Shown: positions 7,236 to 14,554 of the stretch, piece by piece | Layout of the letters: every line of letters starts with the position of its first letter | How positions within the stretch are numbered: position 1 is the stretch's first letter | Source: Nocardioides terrigena | Lineage (GTDB): Bacteria; Actinomycetota; Actinomycetes; Propionibacteriales; Nocardioidaceae | Direction: 5' to 3' | Length of the DNA: 64,000 bases | Assembly (NCBI RefSeq): GCF_003047265.1 | Contig: NZ_PZYY01000004.1 | Span: 186,001 to 250,000 of the forward strand | Notes under the pieces: generated by a model | The model's database searches: none | The model's input: only the letters and a program-made list of their open reading frames with translations | Told to the model about the DNA's origin: nothing | Made by a program: the position numbers and the translations under genes

Positions 7236-8852
7236 CTAGTTGAACCCGTGCCGCGCCAGGGGTCCGATGAGCTCGCGCTCCTCGTAGGCCAGGTGCGAGA
7301 GCAGGGTGTCGGTGAGCAGGTCGATCGCGTGCTGGACGTCGTCGAGGGCCCGCTCCCCCGACGTACCCGTGCCGTCGGACGCCACCAGCTGCACCAGCGC
7401 CCGGTCGAACTGCTCGAGCACGTCGTGGATGACGTCGTGCTCGGCCTCCAGCCGGTCGAGCACCGGCCCGAGACCGGGCTCGGAGCGCCGCAGGTGCGGG
7501 AAGACGCTTCGGTCCTCGAGCGTGTGGTGGCCGGTGACGATCCGGCAGTAGGACTCGCAGTAGGCACCCAGGGTCCAGTTGTTCTGCCGCATGGTCATCG
7601 TGTTGACGACCGAGCGGGCGGCGCCGACGGTCAGGTGGCCGGTGCGGACCTGGTCGAGCACGCCACGGACCTGCTGGAGCTCGGCGCGCAGCCCGTCGTG
7701 GATGTCGACGAGGTGCTGGGCGAGGCCCTGCTGGGCAGCGGGGTACGACGCCCCGTCCGGGCCGTCGTGCGTCGGCCGGTCGGACTCGTCCCACGGCTGC
7801 TCGGCGACCAGGCGGGTGCCGTCGTCGGGCGTCGGCGTGACCCCGGGGCGGCTCCGCGAGTCACTCCGCGTGTCACCGCGCGACTCGCCGGCCGGCGGTG
7901 CGCCAGCCACCGTCCCGGACCCCGAGAACGTGGCCTGCTCACCGCCCGCGGGCGAGTCCGAGCCCGAGGCGGCCCGCGCCCGCTCCGCCTCGACCAGCTC
8001 GCGCACGGCGGGGGCGACCTCGGTCGCGAAGCGACGGACGTCGTCGGGCGAGTCGGTGCCGAGGACGTAGGTGCTCATCCCGGTCTCGAGGGTGAGGCCG
8101 GCCAGCTGCTCGGCCCAGTCGTCGGCCGTCCCCTGCAGGAAGCCGCTGCCGGTGCCGAAGCGGCCGAAGACGTTGTAGATGCGCCGGATCTCCTCGGGCG
8201 CGCGGCCGGCGGCGACGGCCGCCTCGTCCAGCGCGGCGGAGAGGTCGGGCAGCGCGGGCGGGTCGGCGTACCCCATGCTCGGCACCCAGCCGTCGGCCAG
8301 CCGACCGGTCAGGCGGATCATCCGGGGCTTGTAGGCGCCGACCCAGATCGGGATGTCGTGCGCCGGCACGGGCCCGGCGTGCAGCCCGGCCGCCCGGTAG
8401 TGCTCGCCCTCGAAGCGGACGCTGCCGCCGCCCCAGAAGGCGCGGATCAGCCGGATCGCCTCGTCGAGCGCGTCGACCGCCTCGCCCGGCGTACGACGCA
8501 CGCCGCCAGCCGCCTCGATGGCGTCCCAGAACGCACCGGCGCCGAGGCCGAGCTCGACCCGGCCCCCGGTGACCAGGTCGAGCGTGGCCGCGGCCTTGGC
8601 CAGCACCACCGGCGGCCGCAGCGGCAGGCTGGCCACGTTGGGCGCGATCTTGATCGTGCTGGTGCGCGCGCCGAGGACGGACAGGAGCGTCCAGGTGTCG
8701 AGGTACTTGTCCTGGTAGGGGTGGTCCTGCACCGAGACGAGGTCGAGCCCCGAGACCTCCGCGAGCTGCACCAGCCCCAGGAGGTCGTCGAGGCGGGCGG
8801 CCTCGGGGGTCGGGAAGATCCCGAACTCCAGCTCCTGCCCGTAGTCGGCCAT
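7236..8852 (-). CDS. luciferase-like (LLM) oxidoreductase fused to hemerythrin domain
   Basis: 538 residues. Residues about 8-290 form a luciferase-like monooxygenase TIM barrel (LEFGIFPTPE, LATDSPDD-type end, RVELGLGAGAFWDAIEAAGG), most like F420-dependent class enzymes. A Ser/Asp/Gly-rich linker (about 300-372) leads to a hemerythrin HHE domain (about 376-535). That domain has the iron ligands IHDGLRAE, TGHHTLEDRSVFPHL, EAEHDVIHDVLEQ and SHLAYEERELIGPL. Hemerythrin di-iron centres bind O2 or sense redox, so the fusion could couple O2 handling to flavin/F420 chemistry (inference). The ATG overlaps the TGA of the upstream TPR gene (TGATG). The linker is continuous in frame, so this looks like a true fusion. 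Confidence 0.88.
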   Translation of the reverse strand: MADYGQELEFGIFPTPEAARLDDLLGLVQLAEVSGLDLVSVQDHPYQDKYLDTWTLLSVLGARTSTIKIAPNVASLPLRPPVVLAKAAATLDLVTGGRVELGLGAGAFWDAIEAAGGVRRTPGEAVDALDEAIRLIRAFWGGGSVRFEGEHYRAAGLHAGPVPAHDIPIWVGAYKPRMIRLTGRLADGWVPSMGYADPPALPDLSAALDEAAVAAGRAPEEIRRIYNVFGRFGTGSGFLQGTADDWAEQLAGLTLETGMSTYVLGTDSPDDVRRFATEVAPAVRELVEAERARAASGSDSPAGGEQATFSGSGTVAGAPPAGESRGDTRSDSRSRPGVTPTPDDGTRLVAEQPWDESDRPTHDGPDGASYPAAQQGLAQHLVDIHDGLRAELQQVRGVLDQVRTGHLTVGAARSVVNTMTMRQNNWTLGAYCESYCRIVTGHHTLEDRSVFPHLRRSEPGLGPVLDRLEAEHDVIHDVLEQFDRALVQLVASDGTGTSGERALDDVQHAIDLLTDTLLSHLAYEERELIGPLARHGFN

Positions 8853-9235
8853 CAGGCGGCCGCGCCCGGGACCTCGGCGTTGAGCGCGTCGGCCAGCCGG
8901 CGTACGGCGCGGGCCTCGTCGCGACGCGCCGGGTCACTCCCGGCACTGCGCTCGAGCGAGCGGAAGAGCAGCACCGCGGCGTAGGCGTGCCCGGGGTCGC
9001 GCTCGAGCATCTCGCGGGCGACGTCGGCCGCCCGGCCGGACTGCGCGGAGTGGAAGTAGCTGCGCGCCAGCAGCTCGCGCGCGCTCGCGAGGTCCCGCTC
9101 GTCGGGGTGCGTGTCGACGAGGTGCTGGAGCACGATCGCGGCGGAGTAGTAGTCGCGGTGCTCGAAGAGGTCCTCGGCCCAGCGGAAGGCGTCGTACGGC
9201 GCCAGGGTGCGGAGGGTCTGCTCGATGCGGGTCAT
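8852..9235 (-). CDS. TPR-like small protein
   Basis: 127 residues from ATG 9235 (MTRIEQTLRTLAPYDAFRW) behind AGAAGGGGA. It consists of helical hairpins like tetratricopeptide repeats: DLFEHRDYYSAAIVLQHLV, SARELLARSYFHSAQSGRA and DPGHAYAAVLLFRSLERS. Such proteins are protein-interaction scaffolds. The stop/start overlap with the luciferase-like/hemerythrin gene implies the two products act together. The two palindromes upstream are in promoter position. Confidence 0.8.
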   Translation of the reverse strand: MTRIEQTLRTLAPYDAFRWAEDLFEHRDYYSAAIVLQHLVDTHPDERDLASARELLARSYFHSAQSGRAADVAREMLERDPGHAYAAVLLFRSLERSAGSDPARRDEARAVRRLADALNAEVPGAAA

Positions 9236-9254
9236 GGGTTCCCCTTCTGTGAGT

Positions 9255-9292
9255 GCGGACGTCCGCCTCAACCACATACCCACCGGGGGTAT
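9255..9292. promoter_or_regulatory. two palindromes upstream of the TPR/LLM-hemerythrin operon
   Basis: GCGGACGTCCGC at 9255-9266 is a perfect 12-bp palindrome. ATACCC-ACCGG-GGGTAT at 9276-9292 is a 6-5-6 dyad with the G-tract/ATA ends seen in operators of CsoR-family (DUF156) metal or reactive-species sensors. Both lie 20-57 nt upstream of the TPR start codon, in promoter position on the minus strand. Assignment to a CsoR-type regulator is by resemblance only; no such gene is in the window. Confidence 0.5.
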
Positions 9293-9294
9293 TC

Positions 9295-9675
9295 CTAGAG
9301 CGAGACCAGCAGGGCGAGCAGGCCCAGCGTGGGCAGCAGGCCCTGGGTCAGGGCGGCCCGGGCCTTGGACCGGTCGCTGAGCACGAGCACCAGCGCGGCC
9401 GCCACCATCGAGCCGGCGGAGACCACCGCGAGCGCGAGCCCGACGTCCTCGTGGCCGGCGGCCAGGAAGCCCACCGAGGCGAATGTGCCGAGCGCGAGGA
9501 AGAGGTTGTAGAAGCCCTGGTTGTAGGCCAGCTGCCGCGTGGTCTCGGCCTGCTCCGGGGTCGTGCCGAACGTGCGCCGGGTGCTGGCCGCGGTCCACGC
9601 GAAGGACTCCAGCCAGAAGATGTAGACGTGGAGCGCTCCCGCGAGCGCGAGCAGCACCCAGGCGACGTAGGTCAT
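9295..9675 (-). CDS. DUF1304 family membrane protein
   Basis: 126 residues with four predicted membrane helices, the usual size for DUF1304. Recognisable family segments are ALHVYIFWLESFAWTA near the N-terminus and QLAYNQGFYNLFLALGTF in the middle. The function of the family is unknown; it is an inner-membrane protein. It ends 59 nt upstream of the TPR gene on the same strand. Confidence 0.88.
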   Translation of the reverse strand: MTYVAWVLLALAGALHVYIFWLESFAWTAASTRRTFGTTPEQAETTRQLAYNQGFYNLFLALGTFASVGFLAAGHEDVGLALAVVSAGSMVAAALVLVLSDRSKARAALTQGLLPTLGLLALLVSL

Positions 9676-9714
9676 GGCCGGAGCATAGGGCCGGCCGATC
9701 GGGACAGGGGTGGG

Positions 9715-10071
9715 TCAGGCGTCGAGGTGGAGCGCCCCAGCCTCGGGACCCTCCTCGCTGCCGGGGTCGATGACCCCGCCACCACCGAGGACGTCCTCCT
9801 CGGCGGGCACCGCGTCCGGGTCGTCACCGCCGACCCGGTCGATCGCGTCGGGGTCGTGGTAGCCGGCGTCCGGATCCGGGTCCTCCTGGCGCAGGCGCTG
9901 GGAGATCGTCTCGTCGCCGTCGATGAACTCCGCACCGCGGGGCTGGCGGTCCGGCGGGCTCCACGGCTCGTCGTCACCCGCGCTCGGGTCGTCGAGGTTG
10001 ATCTCGGCCTCGGCCTGCTCGGCCTGGTCCAGCTGGGTCTCTCCCCAGTCGCCTTCGCTCTCGTGGGTCAT
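9715..10071 (-). CDS. acidic DUF5709-like protein
   Basis: 118 residues, strongly acidic (D/E about 30%). The central block EPWSPPDRQPRG...SQRLRQEDPDP resembles the DUF5709 pattern (YSPPDRP...RLAQEEPD) seen in many actinobacteria. There are no membrane helices and no signal, and it is probably largely disordered. It is one of three small acidic proteins in the first 12.5 kb. Function unknown. Confidence 0.7.
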   Translation of the reverse strand: MTHESEGDWGETQLDQAEQAEAEINLDDPSAGDDEPWSPPDRQPRGAEFIDGDETISQRLRQEDPDPDAGYHDPDAIDRVGGDDPDAVPAEEDVLGGGGVIDPGSEEGPEAGALHLDA

Positions 10072-10137
10072 GCCTCCACTCTGTCCGCTGGCACCCGCGC
10101 GGACAAGGCCGGTCCACCCGTGGGCATGGCCCGCCCG

Positions 10138-10635
10138 TCAGACCCAGAACGTGTCGTGGCGGAGCATGAACGCCGCCCGCTCGTCCTCGCCCATCCGCTC
10201 CCCGCGCGCCAGGGTCTCGAAGTAGTCCTCGCGCGGCCCGCCGGGCGCGAAGCTCAGCAGCATCTGCGCGTTGTCGGACCCGCGGAAGCCGTGGATCCCG
10301 CCCTCGGGGACGTAGAGGTAGTCGCCCGGCGACCCGGTGACCCATTCGCGCCCGTCGTACAGCTTCACGGTCCCCGACAGCACGTAGAAGTGCTCGGAGA
10401 TGCTGCGGTGGAAGTGCGGGTCCGGGCCCGTCTCCGGCTCGCCGAACGTCCACCGGTAGACGCCGAGCAGGCCGCCGGACTGCTCACCGGTGACGAGGTA
10501 CTCACAGGTGACGCCGCTCGCGTAGGTGAGGTCGGGCGGGGTGTCGGAGGGGCGGAGCCAGGCACTCGCCTCGCCGCCCTCCCCCGTGTAGACGTCGGGA
10601 GGATAGGAACCGGTGGAGTACGCCGGGAACGACAT
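10138..10635 (-). CDS. cupin-domain protein
   Basis: 165 residues from ATG 10635 (MSFPAYSTGSYPPDVYTG). A single conserved-barrel cupin: motif 1 PHFHRSISEHFYVLSG has the expected HxH...E spacing for a metal site, and motif 2 is PGDYLYVPEGGIHGF. The substrate is not evident. A GTG 18 nt upstream is a possible alternative start. It is divergent from the GntP-type permease gene. Confidence 0.88.
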   Translation of the reverse strand: MSFPAYSTGSYPPDVYTGEGGEASAWLRPSDTPPDLTYASGVTCEYLVTGEQSGGLLGVYRWTFGEPETGPDPHFHRSISEHFYVLSGTVKLYDGREWVTGSPGDYLYVPEGGIHGFRGSDNAQMLLSFAPGGPREDYFETLARGERMGEDERAAFMLRHDTFWV

Positions 10636-10672
10636 GCCGCCAGCGTGGCACACCCGACCGGTGTCCAGCAGT

Positions 10673-10692
10673 CCACCGGACGGGCCCGGTGG
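10673..10692. promoter_or_regulatory. inverted repeat upstream of the GntP-type permease
   Basis: CCACCGG (10673-10679) and CCGGTGG (10686-10692) form a perfect 7-bp dyad with a 6-nt spacer in the divergent cupin/permease intergenic region. It could be an operator; no adjacent regulator gene identifies its owner. Confidence 0.35.
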
Positions 10693-10751
10693 CCAACGAC
10701 GTGGTGGAGCAGATAGACAGGACCCCGCTGTTCTCGGAACGAGGAGTCCCC

Positions 10752-12173
10752 ATGGTTGCCGTCCACACCGCCATCGCGATCGTCCTGGTCATCGCGCTGA
10801 TCATCCGGGTCAAGGTCGACCCAGTGATCTCGCTGGTGCTGGGCTCGCTCTACCTCGGGCTGGCCGCGGGGGTGGGCTTCGCCGGCACGATCGAGGCGAT
10901 CACCGTCGGCTTCGGCGGCATCATGGCGGAGGTCGGCCTGCTCATCGGCTTCGGCGTGCTCATCGGTGCGTTGCTGCACTCGACGGGCGCGTTCCGCCGG
11001 CTGGTGGGCCTGCTGGTCAAGAGCGTCGGCGCCGGCCGGTTGCCCTACGCCCTGACCTCGCTGCTCGCCGTCGTCATGCCGTCGATCTACGTCGACGTCC
11101 AGGTCGTGCTGGCCGCACCGGTGGCCCGCAGCGCCTCGCCGTTCATCGGCCGCACCGGCCTGCCCGTGCTGGCGTCGGCGCTCGGCTGCGGCATCTTCGC
11201 CGGCTACGTGTTCGTCATCCCCGGCCTCGCGGCGATCTCCATCGCCGGGCTGCTGGACATCCAGCTCGGTGACTGGCTGCTCTACGGGCTGGTCATCGGA
11301 CTGGTGACCGCCGTCGTCTCGACGCTGCTCATGCGGCTCCTCTTCAGCGCCGGCGGCTGGTGGGACCCCGAGACCGACGAGGAGGTCGACGAGGCGATGG
11401 CCGAGCAGGAGGCCGCCGACGCGGCGTACCTCACCGGCGAGGCGGAGAGCGCGCACGAGGCGATGTCCCGCGCCGAGGACGAGGCCCGCGAGACGGAGAA
11501 GGCGCACGGCGTACGCCGCCTGCCGCTGCTGGTCCTGATGCTCCCGATCCTGGTGCCGCTGCTGCTCATCGCCTTCGGCGCCTTCGCCGAGCTCGGCGGC
11601 TGGTCGAACGCGTTCATCGCGTTCCTCGGCGACGCCAACATGGCGCTCTTCATCGGCCTGATCGGCGCCTACACGCTCTCGCGGATGTCGGCCGGCGCGG
11701 AGCGCACCGACCACGCCATGACCGAGGGCTTCCACACCACCGGCGAGATCCTGCTCATCACCGGTGTCGGCGGCTCGCTCGGCGCGGTCATCGAGGCGAC
11801 CGGCCTCGACTCCGTGCTGGGCGACCTCTTCCGCGCCGACGAGGGCGCCCCGATCATCCTCAGCATCCTGCTCGCGTGGTTCATCGCGGCGGTGCTGCAC
11901 CTGGCGATCGGCTCGGTGTCCGTCGCGGCGATCACGGCGGCCGGCATCATCGCGCCGATCCTCGACTCGCTCGCCGTCTCGCCGATCGTGATCGGCCTCG
12001 CCATCGCGTCGGGCGCGATGTTCGCCCTGCAGGTCAACAGCAACTTCTTCTGGATGTTCAAGTCGCTGCTCGGGCTCTCGACCAAGGGCACGCTCAAGAC
12101 GCTGACCCTGGTGACCTCGGTCGCGTCGGTCGTCTCGCTGCCGCTCGTGATGGTGGCGGCGCTGGTCGCCTGA
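10752..12173 (+). CDS. GntP-family permease
   Basis: 473 residues from ATG 10752 (MVAVHTAIAIVLVIALII) after GAACGAGGAGTCCCC. About 12 membrane helices; family-typical segments include GIMAEVGLLIGFGVLIGALL, VVMPSIYVDVQVVLAAPVA and the C-terminal ITAAGIIAPILDSLA. GntP proteins are proton symporters for gluconate and related sugar acids. The cytoplasmic loop at about residues 205-255 is unusually long and acidic (DPETDEEVDEAMAEQEAAD). No sugar-acid kinase or dehydratase lies nearby, so the substrate is open. Confidence 0.88.
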   Translation: MVAVHTAIAIVLVIALIIRVKVDPVISLVLGSLYLGLAAGVGFAGTIEAITVGFGGIMAEVGLLIGFGVLIGALLHSTGAFRRLVGLLVKSVGAGRLPYALTSLLAVVMPSIYVDVQVVLAAPVARSASPFIGRTGLPVLASALGCGIFAGYVFVIPGLAAISIAGLLDIQLGDWLLYGLVIGLVTAVVSTLLMRLLFSAGGWWDPETDEEVDEAMAEQEAADAAYLTGEAESAHEAMSRAEDEARETEKAHGVRRLPLLVLMLPILVPLLLIAFGAFAELGGWSNAFIAFLGDANMALFIGLIGAYTLSRMSAGAERTDHAMTEGFHTTGEILLITGVGGSLGAVIEATGLDSVLGDLFRADEGAPIILSILLAWFIAAVLHLAIGSVSVAAITAAGIIAPILDSLAVSPIVIGLAIASGAMFALQVNSNFFWMFKSLLGLSTKGTLKTLTLVTSVASVVSLPLVMVAALVA

Positions 12174-12188
12174 CCGGGCTCGGGCGCG

Positions 12189-12234
12189 GCGTCGTACGAC
12201 GCGTCACCGGCGAGCCAGCGCGTCGTACGACGCG
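12189..12234. repeat. paired GTCGTACGAC palindromes between convergent genes
   Basis: GCGTCGTACGACGC at 12189-12202 and CGCGTCGTACGACGCG at 12219-12234 are near-identical palindromes 30 nt apart, between the permease stop and the end of the acidic-protein gene. Either can form a hairpin and the two can cross-pair. They may work as a bidirectional terminator. The same core appears beside several other gene ends in this window. Confidence 0.55.
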
Positions 12235-12238
12235 GGCG

Positions 12239-12514
12239 TCAGTCGTCGTCCTCGACGGACTCCTCCGCGGCCTGCTCGGCGACCTCGTCGGACCCCGGCC
12301 CCACCTCGTGGGCGCTGGAGTCCACCGCGTCGGTGTCGACCATGTCGCCGACAGTCGCGTTGCCCGCGGGCTCGGCGTCGAGGGCCGCGGCGGAGTCGTC
12401 GACGCGCTCCCCGGCGCCCGGGAAGGAGGAGGCCGGGCTCCCGTCGGCGTCGCTGGCGTCGGGGTCGTTCCAGTCGCCGTTGGTGCCGGTGCTGTCGGTG
12501 CCGGGGGTGTCCAT
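12239..12514 (-). CDS. 91-residue acidic protein, unknown
   Basis: Begins MDTPGTDSTGTNGDWNDPD and ends EESVEDDD; rich in D, E, S, A and G with no membrane segment or Cys. I recognise no domain. Composition and size resemble the other acidic proteins at 1712-1978 and 9715-10071, but the repeat pattern is not shared. Likely disordered. Confidence 0.6.
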   Translation of the reverse strand: MDTPGTDSTGTNGDWNDPDASDADGSPASSFPGAGERVDDSAAALDAEPAGNATVGDMVDTDAVDSSAHEVGPGSDEVAEQAAEESVEDDD

Positions 12515-12550
12515 GCTCGCGACCCTACGCGCGGGGCGCGGACGGCAGGC

Positions 12551-12844
12551 TCACCCCAGCGGCTGGTAGTCGAGCTCGAGGAAGTCGTCGACCTCGGGCA
12601 CCCAGCGCTGCGCGACGAAGGCCGTGTGGACCGGGTGCACGTTGTAGGCGTCGTACGCCGCCTGGTCGGCGAACTCCATCGAGAACCCGAAGGAGAAGTC
12701 GTTCTTGGTGCCCGTCTGGCGCAGCTGCTCGAAGCGCTGCACCCCGGGGATGGCGGCCAGAGCGGCGCCGGCGTCGAGGAACTCCTGCTCCGCGGGCGAG
12801 CCGGACGGATGGACGAGCCGGAAGGCGACGGTGTGGCGGATCAC
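12551..12844 (-). CDS. Dabb (stress-responsive A/B barrel) protein
   Basis: 97 residues, GTG start at 12844 overlapping the TetR gene stop (GTGA). Dimeric ferredoxin-like alpha/beta barrel features: MIRHTVAFRLV at the N-terminus, FSFGFSMEFADQAAYDAYNVHPVHTAFV in the middle, and the end FLELDYQP. Members act in stress responses or as cyclases of polyketides; the role here is unknown. Translational coupling to the TetR regulator suggests one transcript. Confidence 0.92.
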   Translation of the reverse strand: MIRHTVAFRLVHPSGSPAEQEFLDAGAALAAIPGVQRFEQLRQTGTKNDFSFGFSMEFADQAAYDAYNVHPVHTAFVAQRWVPEVDDFLELDYQPLG

Positions 12845-13500
12845 CCGTCGACCCTAGCCGTCGCGCTCAGCCGCTCCTCGAGCCCGTCGAGGACGAGGTC
12901 GAGCCCGTAGTCGAACTCGTCGGCGTAGTCGTAGGTGCCGCCGGAGATCTGCTCGGTCATCATCTCGACCAGGTGCGGGTAGTCCTCGGCCGCGAGCGCG
13001 AGCCCCTCGGCGAACTCCTGGGCGTCCTCACCGGCCTCCATCGGCAGGTTGAGCTCGGTGAGCACGAAGCCGTAGACGTAGGCGTCGAGGACCGAGTACG
13101 CATGCGCCGCCAGCCGCACCGGGAACCCGGCGTCCCGGAGGCAGCCGATCACCGCGTCGTGGTGGTGCAGCAGCGCCGGTCCCGGGTGCCGCCGGGACTC
13201 GAGCAGGCCCAGCGCCCACGGGTGGGCGAAGAGCACCGCGCGCGCCGACGCGGCCCGGGTCCTCATCGCCACGCGCCAGGGCTGGTCGGGCCGGGGCAGC
13301 CTGATCCGTGAGAACGCCCAGTCCGCGAGCGCGTCGAGCAGCTCCTCCTTGCCGCGCAGGTGGTGGTAGAGCGACATCGCCTCTGCGCCCACCTCGCGAC
13401 CGACGCTGCGCATGCTCACCGCCCCGAGCCCGCCCCGGTCGGCCACCGTCACGGCGGCCTCGACGATGCGGTCGCGGGTCAGCGCAGGTCGGGCCGACAT
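12841..13500 (-). CDS. TetR-family repressor
   Basis: 219 residues. The N-terminal HTH (residues 8-55; VSMRSVGREVGAEAMSLYHHLRGKEELL) is the TetR/TetR_C class-1 type, and a helical ligand domain follows. It is divergent from a quinone oxidoreductase gene with two CTTAC-N4-GTAAG operators between them, so it probably represses itself, the Dabb gene and the oxidoreductase. Confidence 0.93.
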   Translation of the reverse strand: MSARPALTRDRIVEAAVTVADRGGLGAVSMRSVGREVGAEAMSLYHHLRGKEELLDALADWAFSRIRLPRPDQPWRVAMRTRAASARAVLFAHPWALGLLESRRHPGPALLHHHDAVIGCLRDAGFPVRLAAHAYSVLDAYVYGFVLTELNLPMEAGEDAQEFAEGLALAAEDYPHLVEMMTEQISGGTYDYADEFDYGLDLVLDGLEERLSATARVDG

Positions 13501-13529
13501 GCCACCTCCGAGGTATGGGCCATTGCGGA

Positions 13530-13576
13530 CTTACGGGTGTAAGGCTACAGTCCCCGTCAAGACTTACACGCGTAAG
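13530..13576. promoter_or_regulatory. two TetR-type operators, CTTAC-N4-GTAAG
   Basis: CTTACGGGTGTAAG (13530-13543) and CTTACACGCGTAAG (13563-13576) share the dyad CTTAC-N4-GTAAG, with start-to-start spacing of 33 nt (about three helical turns). They occupy the 85-nt divergent gap between the tetR (13500) and oxidoreductase (13586) starts. The second ends 9 nt before the oxidoreductase ATG. This is the layout of cooperative binding by the adjacent TetR protein. Confidence 0.85.
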
Positions 13577-13585
13577 GGAGCCGAC

Positions 13586-14533
13586 ATGAGAGCAGCAGTC
13601 GTCCACGAGTACGGCGCACCGGGCGTCGTCCGGGTCGTCGACATCGACACCCCCACCCCCGGAGCGAAGGACGTGCTCGTCCGCATCCGCGCCACCGCGG
13701 TCACGGCCGCCGACTCCCGCATCCGGGGCGCCCGGTTCCCGCGCGGCTTCGCTCCGTTCGCCCGGCTGGCCTTCGGGATCCGCCGGCCCCGGACGACGGT
13801 GCTGGGCAACACGTTCTCCGGCGTGGTCGAGGCGCTCGGACCGAAGGTCACTGGCATCGCGGTCGGCGACGAGGTCGCCGGCACGACCGGCCTGCGGATG
13901 GGCACGCACGCGGAGTACGCCGTGGTCCCGGCGTCGCGGGTCGTCGCCAAGCCCGCCGGCGTCAGCCACGACGACGCGGCCGGAGTGCTCTTCGGGGGCG
14001 CGACCGCGCTGTTCTTCCTCCGCGCCAAGGCCACCGTCGGGCCGGGCACCCGGGTGCTGGTCAACGGGGCGTCCGGGGCGATCGGTACCAGCGCCGTCCA
14101 GCTCGCGAAGCACGCCGGGGCCACGGTCACGGGCGTCACCAGCGGGGCCAACGCCGACCTGGTCCGCAGCCTGGGAGCCGACCACGTCATCGACCACACG
14201 ACCACCGACCTGGCGTCGGTCACCGAGCGCTACGACGTCGTGCTCGACACCGTCGGCACCCTCTCGCCCGCCTCCGGCCGACGCCTGCTGGCCGACGGCG
14301 GCGTCCTGCTGCTGGCCGCCGCCGACCTCGGCGAGCTCCTGCGCGCCCGCGGCGACGTCCGGGCCGGCACCGCGCCCGAGCGGGTCGAGGACGCCCGCGA
14401 GCTGCTCGACCTGGTCGCGTCGGGCGCACTGCGCGTCGTGCTCGACCGGGTGGTCCCGCTCGACGACGTGGTCGCCGCCCACGAGCGCGTCGACTCCGGC
14501 CGCAAGGTCGGCAACATCGTGCTCAACCCCTGA
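13586..14533 (+). CDS. zinc-independent MDR alcohol/quinone oxidoreductase
   Basis: 315 residues from ATG 13586 (MRAAVVHEYGAPGVVRVVD). A medium-chain reductase with a GroES-like domain (1-120) and Rossmann domain with VLVNGASGAIGTSAVQLAK (the AxGxxG quinone-reductase form of the NADPH loop). The structural/catalytic Cys zinc ligands of true alcohol dehydrogenases are absent, so an NADPH quinone or enone reductase is likely. It is induced through the divergent TetR operators, presumably by an electrophile or quinone (inference). Confidence 0.92.
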   Translation: MRAAVVHEYGAPGVVRVVDIDTPTPGAKDVLVRIRATAVTAADSRIRGARFPRGFAPFARLAFGIRRPRTTVLGNTFSGVVEALGPKVTGIAVGDEVAGTTGLRMGTHAEYAVVPASRVVAKPAGVSHDDAAGVLFGGATALFFLRAKATVGPGTRVLVNGASGAIGTSAVQLAKHAGATVTGVTSGANADLVRSLGADHVIDHTTTDLASVTERYDVVLDTVGTLSPASGRRLLADGGVLLLAAADLGELLRARGDVRAGTAPERVEDARELLDLVASGALRVVLDRVVPLDDVVAAHERVDSGRKVGNIVLNP

Positions 14534-14554
14534 CCGGGTGCCGCCCCGGGCGGC

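Noticed and set aside
10365..11900. 511-codon minus-strand open frame
   Set aside because: Antisense of the GntP-type permease; no family features.
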